The notes: generated from the sequence alone by a model not told the origin. A stretch of DNA of 35,488 bases from Conoideocrella luteorostrata (GCA_032433595.1 JASWJB010000388.1:1-35488), one strand, 5' to 3'; counted from the first letter of the stretch, positions 20,064-32,251 are shown. Numbers and translations: made by a program.

Positions 20064-23000
20064 ATGGACAAGCCAGAAGGCAAGGGAAAACAGTCTCAGC
20101 TTTTCGAAAAGTCTGAGACTCTCCATTCGATTGACAGAACGGTACGCTCAATCAGCTTTATGTCTGTCGACATCAGACATTGGCGCCGCGGACCCTAATC
20201 GAGAATAATAGGCCTCCGAGGATGAAACTGGGGTCACGGTCACCAAAACCATTGAGAAGTAAACTCAATCTTCCAGCGAGACATGGGCTCTAATGAGAAG
20301 GTTCCAAATTCTAATAATATCTCTTAGCCATCTCAATGCAACGGAGGACGACATTCTCGAGGCCAAGGAGCTGGCAGCTTCTATGAGTCTGATACAGGTC
20401 CAGGCTGTAGGTGAAAATCATAAACAAGGGACACTATAGACATACATGTATGAAGCTGACAATTAATTTTTGGTTTGAATAGTTGATGAAGAATGTATTG
20501 GCTATCCATGATGGCGACCCCAACTTTCCTCATGTCATTTTGCAAAAGATCAAGGAGTTTTTGGGTTCGTTCTCCCTGGCAGCTCACCTATGTTTCTTGT
20601 CAGTTATTAATGAACGGATAAGGCAACGATGCTGTATTGGATCACCCCGAAAAGCACGAACAACTTGTCCAAGAGATGAAGCTCGAAGCAGCTCTCATTA
20701 CGAACAACAGCCCTTACGCCGAAGTGCGCGCCGTCACCGACAACCGCGATGACCCTTCGACACCTGTGTCTACCATCCGTGCCTGGACTATCGGCATCCT
20801 ATTCTCCTGCATTTTGGCGTTCGTCAACCAGCTTTTCTCCATTCGTCAACCACCTATCCGCTTTGACACCAACATGGCCCAGCTGTTGGCTTACCCAGTC
20901 GGTAAGATGTGGGAGAGGTGGATGCCCAAGGTTGACATTCGCATCCCCTTCACCAAGCAGGTTATCAACTTGAATCCCGGAAGATTCAACAAAAAGGAGC
21001 ATATGCTCATCGCTATCATGGCCAATACCTCTAGGAGTCTGCCCTACACCCAGTACATCATCTGGACGCAGGTATTGCCTCAGTATTTTAATCAACAGTA
21101 TGCGCGTAGCTTTGCGTACATTTTCCTCAACGGTTTTGCCACCAACTTTATTGGCTATGGTCTTGCCGGTCTGACGAGAAAGTTTCTCGTGTACCCGTCA
21201 TATTGTGTGTGGCCTAGGTCTCTGGTCACCATTGCCCTTAATACCGCGCTGCACAACGAGGAAAACCACCCAGTCAAGGGTCCTTTTGGCAGAATTTGGA
21301 ACATTTCACGTTACCGATTCTTCATGCTCTCTTTCACCGCCATGTTTGTGTACTTTTGGTTCCCCAACTACATCTTCCAGGTGCTCACATACTTCTCATG
21401 GATGACTTGGATTGCACCTGAGAATGTTCACCTGAACATTTTGACTGGCATGCAAAACGGACTTGGCGTAAGTTCCAATTAGGTGATTGTACGCGTACAT
21501 GTTAATGCTCACAGTTGAACTAGCTCTTCAATCCCCTTCCTACGTTTGATTGGAATGTCATCAACTTCAACGAGACTGATCCTCTGGTAAATATTTGCGC
21601 TAGTCTGTCGTATTGCAACGTACAACTCTAACGCAGCTGTGATTTCAGATGATTCCAGCCTTCTCCACCTTCAATTTCGCCGGCGGCATGTTCATTACCG
21701 GCCTCATGATACTCGGTATATGGTACACCAACACCTGGAACACTGCCTACCTTCCCATCAACAGCAACCGAATCTACGACCACTTTGGCAAGCTTTACAA
21801 TGTATCCCAGGCCCTCGATGAACATGGAATGTTTGATGCGGAAAAATATAGCAGCTACTCTGCTCCTTATATGAGTGCCGCCAACTCTCTTCTCTACGGG
21901 TTCTTCTTTGCCATTTACTCTGCTGTGGTTACCCATGTGGTTTTGTACCACCGATATGAGTTGAAGATGGGATTCAAAAACCTGTTCAAGGGTCTGCGTT
22001 GGAAGCGTAACAAGAAGCAAACTGAGGCCGAGCAGGAGAATGAGCGCGCTACGAAAGGCGAATATCTTGATATTCACAACCGCCTCATGGCTGTTTATCC
22101 CGAAGGTATACGCGTTCCACAGGCACGTACAATTTGTTTTTATTCCTGGTACTGACACCCATACTCCAGTTTCTGAGTGGTGGTATTTTGCCACCCTGGT
22201 CATCTCCATCGTCGCCGGCGTCCTCGGTATCGCCCTTTGGCCCACGTATACCTCACCAGCGGTTGTTTTGTACGGCATCTGGCTCTGCCTCATGTTTGTC
22301 ATTCCTATCGGTATCGTGGCCGCCATGACCGGCATTGAAGTCACTCTGAACGTTCTTGCTGAGTTTATTGGTGGTATGATCGTTGAGGGCAATGCTCTGG
22401 CAATGAACTTTTTCAAATCTTATGGGTAGGTTGAATAGCCACAGGTTTCTCTTGCCCCGGTATTCTCTTTGAGCTGACCCGGTAACTACTAGTTACGTTA
22501 CTTGTGCACACGCCCTATCATTTGCCAACGATTTGAAGATTGCTCATTACGTCAAGGTGAGGCATCCTGAAACTGTCATGTTGTTTTGAACAATGGACTG
22601 ACCGATTTTTACCAGATTCCTCCTCGAGTCACTTTCGCGGGACAGCTGCTGGCCACCTTCATCTCCACCGTGATCTGCGCTGGAGTCATCAAGTTCCAGG
22701 TACGTCGTACCTCATGATCTCTCTCGTCCAAACATGTTTCCCTTTCCACAAGAATATTTATGAGTATTCTTGTATGGATGTTTACTTACTCTTCTATAGA
22801 TGGACATTGAGGGTGTCTGCACACTTAATCCGCCCATGCGTTTCAAATGTCCTAACCCCAATACCTTCTTTACCGCCTCTGTCCTCTGGGGGACAATTGG
22901 GCCCATCAAAGTTTTCGGTATGCACGGTCAATACAAGTGGCTGCTTCTCGGATTTCCATTCGGAATTCTTATTGTCCTTGCCTTCTTTGGTCTGAAGAAG

Positions 23001-23523
23001 CTCTTACCGGACAACCGAATGTTGCGACAAATTCACGTGGTTGCTGCTATAGCCGGCAGTTTGCAGTGGGCGCCTTACAGTATGTTCTCTTCTCTTCCCG
23101 ACGCAGTATGAATTGCGCAATGCTAACATCGACTACAGGCTTCTCCTACTCGTTCCCCGCAGTTCCCATCGCCTGGTTCTCGTGGATTTACATCCGAGGC
23201 CGATATCTCGACTTTTGGTCCAAGGTAAGCAGACAGTCTATTCCGTGACCAGACCAAACAGTTCATCTTGACACTGACACGCGTGACTTTTTTTTTTTTT
23301 TTTGTAGTACAACTTCGTCCTGTCGGCTGCCTTGTCCGCAGGTATCGCCATCTCCGCCATCATCATGCTCTTCTCGGTGCAGTGGGTTGGCATTGAGATT
23401 GAATGGTGGGGCAACACGCAGCCCAACGCTGGATGTGAGGGCAAGGCGTGTACTTTAATGAGCTTGGCTAAAGGGCAGAGATTCTATCCGTGGTGGGACG
23501 CCAGCAAGATCCCTGCTCCTTAA
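20064..23523 (+). CDS. OPT-family oligopeptide transporter, 13 exons
   Basis: Spliced CDS of 878 aa for a proton-coupled small-peptide importer, expected in the plasma membrane. Exons: 20064-20141, 20212-20258, 20328-20406, 20483-20564, 20623-21467, 21524-21586, 21649-22105, 22170-22425, 22493-22556, 22616-22699, 22800-23079, 23139-23224, 23308-23523. All twelve introns are GT-AG (56-100 bp) and keep frame. The cytosolic N-terminus reads ATEDDILEAKELAASMSLIQ then IHDGDPNFPHVILQKI and FLGNDAVLDHPEKHE, as in this family. First spans follow STIRAWTIGILF. The OPT signatures NPG (N213, in LNPGRFNKKEHMLI) and KIPPR (657-661) are both present, as is SEWWYF after the long cytosolic loop. The tail ends KGQRFYPWWDASKIPAP. 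The first four exons are only 47-82 nt, so simple ORF scans miss the N-terminus. Substrate range cannot be read from sequence. Convergent with the homogentisate dioxygenase gene. Confidence 0.95.
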
Positions 23524-24859
23524 GAAGGGGGTTTTATGATTTTATGAATTAAGCATGTATATATGAGGCGGATGGCGTACATTGTGCTCAAGCAGTCGAG
23601 ATGATGATTTATGAATTAAGTGTCTGCACACGAGTCGATGATGTACCGTGCGATCTCCGACGTATCATTATTCATATTCGATCTCAACAGGAGAGAAACG
23701 GATCTCAACCCTGTCAATGTTTCTTGGGCAAAATCCAGTTCACCCGAGCGGTAGAAAGACTCAGTTTTGGCACGCCATTGTGGCAGTGAACCTCTCCCAG
23801 AGCTACCAAGACGATAGCCACTCGGGATTGGCCGAATCAAAGAGCTCTAGGACTCCAACGCCGACCGCAGACTTCTCGCATTCCTTTGCTCGGTTGCGAA
23901 GTGGATGTCGTATGGCGGCTCTCCAGTACAGTACACAATTGAAGCTGTGATAGCGAATGTGTATGTGTTAAGCTCTAACTAAGGAAGAGGGCTGAAGAGG
24001 CAATTCATGTATATGTGCCTAACGGTGAGGCTACAGCAAGACACTCATCCAGTAGCCTCGACAGAAGACATGAGCAGTTGCATCCAACAGATTTGATCAT
24101 AGCTGTTTCGTAAGTACAGAGTGAGCATGCCCTCCCAACTTTTTTGCTCTCACGATTTGACTCCCCTTGTGAGGGGCGGACATGCCATCATTGCTTGGAT
24201 GGAGATTGCCGGCCAGACATGGATACAAATCCTTGTCTAATGGCTAGAAGACACAGAGCTCCTCCACTACCACACTGGTATGGAGCACGCAAGAATTCTA
24301 GAACGGGGATAGACATAGATGTCATGCAGCATCATCCTCTTTAAGAGGCACCCGCCACACAAGCATGGGAAACTACTAGTATTGGGCCGGCCGAATGCAC
24401 GAGGCCATGCTGGTAGTTCCAAGTCCCCCCGTCTTCAATGAAGGCGAGCCAGGCACGGCCGCAGGAAATACGGAGTAGCGGCAGGGAAATTATAGCATAT
24501 AGTTACTCCGTGAGACACCCTGCAGTAGCTAGCGGGCGGCTGAGATCCCGGCGCTAAGGAATTCTAGTACGACGATACGACACTAGTAATTGGCGGCGAG
24601 AGCGTCAACGACAGCCAATCGAACCGATTTGTTCCTGACTACGGAGTAATGAGCCGCACACATTCTGCCCCTTACTTGACATGGGCAATGCTATGAAAAC
24701 CACCTTTAACATGAAAATCGTTACAATACATGCGATATCTTGAACCCATTACCCCTATGCCGTTAAAAATTAAAGAAAATTCCCCTTTTTTTTCTGGACC
24801 CCTCCATAGCTCGACTTCGCACCAACCTCTTCATCCATCCCCACCCCCGTCTGTCCGCT
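23524..24859. other. Convergent intergenic region
   Basis: About 1.3 kb between the stop codons of the transporter and homogentisate dioxygenase. No gene is supported. It includes 3'-UTR-like AT-rich sequence next to each gene and TACGGAGTA at 24469 and 24642, with a near match at 24504. Confidence 0.55.
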
Positions 24860-26413
24860 TCACTCGAGAAGATGGCTCTTCACAGTCTTTCCCTCCGGCA
24901 ACTTGAAATGTGTGATGACGCCCCCCCAGCTCTCCTCGCAATATCCTTCCTGCACCTTCTTGCATGTCCGCAAGCCCCATTCCGAAACCCCCACCATTAG
25001 ACAGCTCTCGAACATAAACGCGCAGCTTCCGGCACCGACCTTCACCGGCGCCAGCTCGGCCGCTCGGGCGCCCTCATGGCTCTCCGCGTCTGGGCCATGC
25101 CCGCTCATCACGTTGTGAAGTGAGGCGCCGCCGGGCACGAAGCCACCGGCGCCTCCGCGCTTGGCGTCGTACCCTCCGCAAATCAGGCCCATGAACTCGC
25201 TCATCGTGTTGCGATGGTACCACGGCGGGCGGAAGGTGTCTTCGCCGACGAGCCAGCGCGGCGGGAAGATGACAAAGTCGGCGACCGCGGTCCCGGCGAC
25301 GGATGACGGGGCGGACAGGACGGTAAAGATGGACGGGTCCGGGTGGTCGAAGGAGACGGTGCCGATGGTGTTGAAGCGGCCCAGGTCGTACTTGTAAGGG
25401 TAGTAGTTGCCCTGCCAGCCGACCACGTCAAAGGGCGTGTGGGCCTGCGTGGTCTGGAAGAGGCCGTTGTTGAACTTGACCGTGACGACGTACTGGTTGG
25501 CGCCCTCGTGGGCCGTCGCGCCAAAGTCCTCTGTGAAGCTCGCGACCGGCGCCAGGAAGTCGCGCGCGTTGGCGAGGCCGTTGGATCCGATGGGCCCCAG
25601 CTCGGGGAGGTTGAAGTGGCCCTCGTACAGCTCCAGGGCATATCCGCGAGCCGGGCCCGACGCCAGACGGACATTGTACTTGACGCCGCGGGGGATGACA
25701 GCAATCTCCATCTGGCGGACGAGAAGCCATCCAAACTCGGTGCGGATATCGAGATCGCCCTCCTGCGGGACAATCAGCAGGTCGCCGTCGGCCGAGTAAA
25801 ACGCGGACTTCTCATCCATGTCCTTCCCAGCCGCGTAGACATACATGCCGAGACCCTGCTTCTGCGTCGGATCACCAGCCCCGGCAACAAGCTTCAGACC
25901 GGAAACAAAGTCATGGTCCTTGGATTCGTCATGGCTGAAGGGGTCCCACCGCAGCTGGTTCGGGATGTAGTGCATCCTGGAGCTCTCGCTCCGAACCAGC
26001 TCTGGGGCAGTGCCCTCAGGACAGGGCTGGTAGGGAGGATGCGCGCATGACGGCAGGATGCGATACAGCCACGTCTGCTTGTTGTCGTGCCTGGGGGCCG
26101 TAAAGGCTGTGCCGGACAGCTTCTCGGCGTAGAGCCCAAAGGCGGGCTGCTGTGGGTTGTTGTGGCCGATGGGCAGAGCGCCTTCAACTGCCTCTGACCT
26201 ATCATTCCCCCCAAGGCGGCGCGGTCAGCACTGGACTCTTTTGTGATGAAAGCAAACAAAACACCTGCGGGATATATTTGCGATTTGCCGCGATGGGAGG
26301 TCGAGAACGAGAACAGGTGTGGAGGAGCCTTTTTTTACCACTTACTCAAAGTGACTGTTGAAGCCGCACTGATAGCGGTACTTCTCCTTGGTCGCGAATT
26401 CTGTGACCGGCAT
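24860..26413 (-). CDS. hmgA: Homogentisate 1,2-dioxygenase
   Basis: Two minus-strand exons, 26346-26413 and 24860-26198, encode 468 aa; the 147-bp GT-AG intron splits the codon for E23. The enzyme opens the ring of homogentisate to maleylacetoacetate with non-haem Fe(II), in cytosolic phenylalanine/tyrosine catabolism. The N-terminus ([21 protein letters not shown]...GHNNPQ, then [15 protein letters not shown] and WLYRILPS) is typical. The metal site fits [12 protein letters not shown] (H351, E357) and SGHGPD (H390), with [12 protein letters not shown] just before. Length agrees with the Aspergillus enzyme, slightly extended. The exon is markedly GC-rich compared with its surroundings. No fumarylacetoacetase, maleylacetoacetate isomerase or 4-HPP dioxygenase gene is in the window, so the usual fungal tyrosine-catabolic cluster is not visible here. 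Loss of this activity in fungi gives pyomelanin. Confidence 0.97.
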
Positions 26414-27480
26414 GGTGAAGAACTATGTATGTGTAGGCTCCGATGTCACAGGGCACGAACCGAGACCAAACTTCACTGACCAGGGCAAGGAAAAGAATGG
26501 TTATTTTTATTTCAAAAAAAGAAAAGTTCGCGCTGGCTAGCTCCGAGCGGCTCCTTGTTAATAAATGGCTGAAAAGTGACGCACAGCCGCTGCCGGCATG
26601 ACGCCAGATGATAAGTATGCATGAACTCGGATCTTGTCTCGCAGCAGTTCCGCCGTGGGGACCCAACGGGGAACGGACGGCAGATGCTGTGGTCGGCCCG
26701 AAGGTAACCGCTGTTCCGGCCGGAAGCAGCTCAAAACTGTTTCCGCTGTTTGATGCCGCGAGCTTTGTCTGCCCTGCCCGGCTGGAGGGGCAGATAGGCC
26801 ACTATCAGGCTTGTACCTCGATTTCTTGCGAATGGCGTTATTCCTCCATCTACTACGGAGCAACTCCTTAGCAGCTACGGGGTCGTCACCCGCGCATCGT
26901 CGCCTCTCGTGCCAAACAAAAAATTAAAAAATTCCACAACCCATTTCACCCGTCTTCCAAATCCAAAAAGGAAATTGAAGGCCTTTTTTAGTCTTGTCAC
27001 CATGCAGGTCAATGTCCCAGTTCCGCATTTCAATCATCTGCCCTCCCTTGTCCTCTTGTAAATAGCAAGGTCTGGATGAAAAATGCGAGTTCATGCATAG
27101 AATTCGCTCCACTGCGTCTAGAGCTTACTTGCAGCGCTAAGGAGCGGAAACGGTGGAACACATGCCGACCTTGTCGTATAGCTTATCGTGGTTCTGACAA
27201 CATGAATACTTGAGCACTAGACGATCTCGGCCATTACTTGAAAAATTGATATCTTCCGGGGATTCCGGGGCTTTATTTCCCTGGGAGTTGCCCGTCGTAA
27301 CTATGAGTTGGAGAATTGAACATGAAGGGATGCAACCTGCAACCGCTTGTACATGACCCAGCTAAGAGTATCTAATCACAATTTCCCGTGCGCCAGACTC
27401 GCAACGAAACCAGCGCAGCCAAACAGTTGAGACTTGGATGAGCTATTGGAACAGACATCAGGGTCGTGATGGGAAACCTA
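26414..27480. other. Upstream region of homogentisate dioxygenase
   Basis: About 1.07 kb between the hmgA start (minus) and the stop of the next minus-strand gene. Only short overlapping ORFs without motifs. It should hold the hmgA promoter; no specific site was identified. Confidence 0.5.
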
Positions 27481-28270
27481 CTATTCCTCGTCCTTCTTTC
27501 CCTTCTTCTTCTTACCGCCACCACCACTACCGAAACCAGTCGTGCTTGGTTGCTTCTGCAGATGGACAACCAACCGTGTCCATGACTCCTCCTTATCCCA
27601 TTCAAAACCAGCCAGGTAAGGATTGTCGAGTTCGTCATCGCTCTGTGAAATTGTCAGTGTCCTATTAACGCAACGACCCTTTACCACGCGTTACGTGACG
27701 ATAAGACATACCCGCTTCTTATATGCCTTGTAGATGGCATCCAGCGCATCCTTGATGGTAACGCCTTTCAGATTTCGGGCTGTTACTTCCATGCCCAGGG
27801 GAAAGTGTAAATCAATCTTTTTGACAGGAGGTTTCGTCAGCAGGACCTTGAGTATGGCAGGGTCCTCTACTGTGGCAGGGCTGCTGTTGATTTTCCTGCA
27901 TGCAAGACATGTATCAGTATGGAGATTCGTACGCTCTGGTTTTCGGACTGTTCCTCTAGGAAAATCACGACATTGAGAGTATCACTTACCAGCCTGTTTT
28001 TTGCGTCTCAATCGAAATGTCCAGTTCAACACCATCCTTTTCTATAACGTGACGTTAGTATCTGCACATGCACTATTGTTGCTAATGAACATGGTTTCGC
28101 CACTTCTCATCTCAGGTTGGTTGATAAAACGCAGAGAATAGCTTACCGAGGTCATTGATGTTCATCACACCAGCAGCGCTGGAGCTTGCTCTCCTATGGC
28201 CTTTCTCCTTTGGCGGTGATGATGACAAGCCTTGGACGGCAGAGTCGACTTTAGAGAGAGGTTCCGACAT
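27481..28270 (-). CDS. Conserved fungal protein, DUF6699-like, 173 aa
   Basis: Four minus-strand exons: 28147-28270, 27990-28041, 27712-27895 and 27481-27642. Introns of 105, 94 and 69 bp are all GT-AG and in frame. The N-terminus (MSEPLSKVDSAVQGLSSSPP) is disordered. After about residue 40 comes a compact domain: ELDISIETQKTGWKIN, LLTKPPVKKIDLHFPLGMEV, then GVTIKDALDAIYKAYKKRSDDEL and LAGFEWDKEESWTRLVVHL. A two-strand plus GVT-initiated helix layout of this sort is what I associate with DUF6699 proteins, mostly uncharacterised; that assignment is from memory. The C-terminus is Gly-rich then Lys-rich (GGGGKKKKGKKDEE). No signal peptide or membrane span, so likely cytosolic or nuclear. Tandem with, and upstream of, hmgA on the same strand. 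Confidence 0.85.
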
Positions 28271-28501
28271 GTTTGTGGTTGGCTGTGAGTGTGAGATTGT
28301 GTTGGTTGGTAGACGGCCAAAATGTCTTGTTGTATGTGGCTGCGATCAGTCCAGTCAGTGTGTGTTCAATGGACTCCAACAGTGAATTGCTGCCGTGCCA
28401 GCAAGCGATGCTGCCGTATAAGACGAACCTTTCCTTATGACTCGAATAGGTTGCAGATGAATGCGTCTTCACAGATCGTTCAGATGGAATCAAATGATGA
28501 T

Positions 28502-28551
28502 GGAAGAAGAGAGGGGAAGAAGAGGGGAAGGAGGGAAGAAGGAGGGGGAAA
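28502..28551. repeat. Purine-rich GA/GGA microsatellite
   Basis: Roughly 50 bases almost entirely A and G, about 230-280 bp upstream of the DUF6699-like start; on that gene's strand it is a CT-rich tract and may be a promoter element. Confidence 0.85.
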
Positions 28552-30594
28552 CAGCTATATGTTCTCGGGGCCTCAGGTGCTCACTCCGTGCCGGCTGCTT
28601 CCAATGCCCCTTACTCTTTCGTCAGACCGGGCGGGGTAGGTGCCGTCAGTGTCCATCCATACTTGAGCACAGCTGTTGGGAGATCGCCTCGCTGGATCGC
28701 GTGACTGGAGCTAGGAAGCGCTGGACGAATGAGCTTGCATACAGTAGAATTTACTGGCGTATACAGTACGGACTGGGGACTTGTCATGCACCGGCATCTG
28801 ATTACAGTAAAATTGGCGGTCCACCAGTCAAAGTCTGGAAGTCCGCACCATTCAACCTGGCCTGGACGCATCGAGAGGGCCACAGGCGAGACACTGGGGG
28901 GCCACTGGGGGGCCGGTAGGCACAATTGCATCACTTGAGTACTGCTCGCGGGTGTTAGCTAAGAGCTGTTGGGGTTTAGCGCTTCACCTGCAGCAGCTAT
29001 TTGCGTGCGATCTTCTGGGGTAAGAATCCGGGGAAGCCTGTCGTTGACCCACCAGAGGAGCCGTTCGGACCCTCAGTTAGCTCCGAGGACTGATCAATGC
29101 CTGGCAATGACGACGTTCAAGGGACTCTCCCAGTGATTTGCGGTCAATATGCATTCAGGAAGCTCGATATGGAGGGGGGAAAGGGGGATCTAGGGAAGCA
29201 GTGGTGGTGCCTGGCGATGGATGTGAAGCTACAGAGACCGGCGGCAAGGCGTCAACTGGTGCGAGGCAGGTGTGGCATGACCCTGTTGGGGGAACTCAAT
29301 GTGACACGGGATCGACTGACGTCCTAACCCCTCTTCCCACCTGCATCCTCCCCTCCTCCTCACCCCATTCCGACCACCTCTGACCACCACTGCGCAGCGC
29401 CTTCTTTCCCGTCTGTCGCCGGAGTCGTCGGTGGCGAAGCAATCAATAGACCATTCGTAGCCAGCCAGGCACATCTCTAAGTACCTTAGCCAAATGCTCC
29501 AGTCGGGGCTGGACCAGGACAGCCCCGCCAACCAGCTGAGGTGAGCCATTGGTGATAGATGCAGTCCGTATTGTATGGCCATGTTACTGTACGGAGTACC
29601 CCGTAAAAGACCCTGTCTTACCAAGAACATAGCTTCTCCAATGCCACCGTCTGTCCCGCTTCAGCCCTCCCTAATGGTCAGTATGAAGCTCCTTAGTTTG
29701 AGTTAGTGCTCGAGCTGCCCGCACAGTGTAACGCGCAAACATAACTTGGCCGAAACCTTGTCACTTTGGGTTGCAGCCGAGCATCATGGCCTCAGACGAA
29801 GTTTCGCACAGCTGGCATTCGTTGGCTATTCGTTGATGTCGTCCCCGCGTAAGAATTGGAAACCAACTGCGGAGTAACTATTGCCTATATTCTCGGCAGT
29901 GAGCCGTGTCAGGCCAATGACTTGGCAGCTCTCCCTCCCTACCTGAGCTTGGCCGACATCGCACCAGACGCTGCTTTCAGATTGTTACTCAGGTGTTGCC
30001 GACTGACTGCCACGTTCTTGTTGTTTCACCTTGGCTCTGTTTCGTCTGGTAACTCGGCGCTGATTTCCATCAATGTCCGCTTGCTCATCGTCCAAACTTG
30101 CTCGCGTGCTGCCATAGCACAATTGGATCATACCGATCATACCGAGCTCACCCTGGCTATGACAAACGTAGCGGTGGATCCCAATGGCACCTGACGGAGG
30201 CGACAAGTGGAACCCCCATCAGCTGCTCATTGCGGATACTCGGAGAATCGAATCGTGTCACCGAACATGCCACCTGTTGAACCGATGGATACGCTTCATC
30301 GTCCGACAGGAAATTAACTGAGTTGTAGCGATGTAAATGTGAAACAACACATCGGTTGCCATCATGAAAAGTACGTCGATTATTCCCTTGGAGTGGCAGT
30401 GATGATGAGCTCTCGATTCGAGACGATTCACGACCAATTGAGTCCATCGCGGCAAAATGAAAGTCAGTGTCGTCCCGCAGTCGGCCGCAGACAGCACAAG
30501 AGAGGACCTCTGTGGCCTGTCATGCGGGGGACAGTTTAACGGAGCCATGTCGTCCACATTGTCCCATTGACCCTTTTAATTCGAACGGCCACCA

Positions 30595-30693
30595 CAAGAT
30601 GCAATTAAAGCTTATTATTAATAAAATCTATTACCTAAATAGCTATTTAAGCTACATAATAGTTTTGCTTTTTTTTTTCTTTTTTTTTTTTTT
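30595..30693. repeat. AT-rich block ending in a poly-T run
   Basis: About 70 bases of TA-rich sequence (TTATTATTAATAAAATC...) followed by a T run broken by one C, up to about 30693. It contrasts with the balanced base composition around it. It may be a mutated (RIP-like) transposon remnant or the reverse-complemented poly-A tail of a retroposed sequence. Confidence 0.5.
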
Positions 30694-30716
30694 GAATCTT
30701 GTTTTTGGTCGCTAAG

Positions 30717-30742
30717 GCATTAATCTCTTGCAGAGTTAATGC
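30717..30742. repeat. Imperfect hairpin next to repeat copy B
   Basis: GCATTAATCTCT and AGAGTTAATGC pair as 11 bp with one bulged T around a TGC loop, ending exactly where the 36-bp repeat begins (30743). Confidence 0.7.
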
Positions 30743-30778
30743 TACCTCGATGGCTCAGTTAAACTGTCCCCCGCTTGC
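30743..30778. repeat. Copy B of the 36-bp dispersed direct repeat
   Basis: Matches bases 1-36 at 34 of 36 positions, same orientation. It contains TGGCTCAGTT, close to a tRNA A-box (TRGCNNAGYNGG); the copy at base 1 has lost this match. No B-box follows at the proper distance. Confidence 0.75.
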
Positions 30779-30876
30779 ATGTTTCCCGTCTCTCATTAGT
30801 GTCCATCAGAGCTCCTGGGCTTTTCCCTAGTGCTGGAGTTTTGACGATTTTACCGCATCTTGAAATTGCACGATTG

Positions 30877-30892
30877 TACTCCGTACGGAGTA
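30877..30892. repeat. Perfect 16-bp palindrome TACTCCGTACGGAGTA
   Basis: Two inverted copies of the window-wide 9-mer TACTCCGTA sharing their central bases, making the most complete form of this motif in the window. Confidence 0.9.
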
Positions 30893-31533
30893 TGACATAT
30901 CGGGTATTTACCCCAACGGGTTTGCAGCTTGTGCAAACAATGGATGTGCGATTCCCTCGACACAATTGGACGACCTCAATGGGAAAGGCTATGGGTGCTT
31001 GTTCTCGTAATTTAGTTGCACAATACAGCGCGCATCGCACGGGGATTGCGCTTTGCACACCTTTCCCTGCTCCACAGCGCGTTATAACATCTTTTCCGTG
31101 TAAAGTATCTCAAAAAAAAGCGGCGATGCAAGGAGTAGATATGAAAGAAACGCAGCTCGAGATTTTTGACTTGTGACACTATTATTACTTTAGTTATCCT
31201 CAGCTCTTGCGGACACGCTAGCAGTGTTATTCGGTGTCTCCCTTCGAAACAAATACTCAATTGCAGATATCTACGATGAATATTCTATTAGCTACGAGAC
31301 ATTCGGTTATATTTGGGATCGCACCAATCGACCGCGTCGATTCACTTAGAGGAGCGCTACAGAGCCGAGCAGGCCTTCAAGCCTGTCAAATACCATGACC
31401 TTAGCAGCCGATGAAATATCCTAACACATTCAATTGCTAATCAAGGTGGTGAGAGATCGCAGGGATACACCTGAAGCGACTCTACAAATTCACGTTTCCT
31501 TACATTGGGTGTTGAACACGGTGCCCTGGCAAA

Positions 31534-31740
31534 GGGCCTAGCCCGGTGATGCTCGATCCAGTTTTGATCATTGGGAGACTCGAGACGTTGCAGACCTAGG
31601 GTACGGGAATACGACACCTCATGGGCTGGGTTATCCACAAGAGGCAAGAGAAATTTATGCACAACGAAACGCTACCTATACAAACTGTATCAGTGTTTTA
31701 CCAAGCGGCACGGGGACTTTGAACTTGGGCCAGATATGAT
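31534..31740 (+). pseudogene. Coding-like fragment, possible gene relic
   Basis: A frame without an ATG, open from just after a TAG to a TGA near 31740, reads FDHWETRDVADLGYGN then HGLGYPQEAREIYAQRN and ISVLPSGTGTLNLGQ. The composition is protein-like, but no family is recognised and no start or splice site was convincing. It may be a decayed exon or chance. Confidence 0.15.
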
Positions 31741-32251
31741 CTGCAGGGTTCTTAGAACCACAAGCAAATCACCAATTTACGATTCCAAGTAGCGCAGTGG
31801 TTTGATACCCTATGCTAGGAGTATCGTAGCTCTGCTCCGAAGTCGACGGCCTAGGCATGCGTACACCGACTTCTCAGTCCAGCCGTCCTTGGAGGAATCA
31901 TACCTTCTTGTCTAGACAATGGCGCTCAGTTGAGTGTACAGACAAAGCTACCGATAGGCATGATCATTAAAGCGGCAGCAACAAGTGTCAGCGCAGACTA
32001 CCGGGTCCAAAACCTGCACACCTGTAGTTCCTAAAGGAGGTGCTACATCGAGTCAACTTTGATTTGCGTTACGGTCTCGATGTTGGATACTTGAATTCTT
32101 GCTTGGTGGATTTTTAACATACCCGCGAGCAGAAAATATTGATGTTTGATTTTTTTCGGGGTTATCCCCTCATGGACTCATCTTATAATAAATTAAAAAA
32201 AATTGTCACATGCCGGTTGAACCCTGCCGGAGAACATTGACCAACAATAGG

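Noticed and set aside
25343..26050. 235-aa plus-strand ORF
   Set aside because: It is antisense to the GC-rich homogentisate dioxygenase exon; GC-biased codon use opens shadow frames there.
28461..28934. ORFs on both strands right of the DUF6699-like gene
   Set aside because: They arise from a purine-rich microsatellite and flanking spacer and show no recognisable motif.
1..30778. A 30.7-kb mobile element or Starship bounded by the 36-bp direct repeats
   Set aside because: The interval carries ordinary housekeeping genes and no tyrosine-recombinase captain or transposase; the repeats are more simply two copies of a dispersed family.
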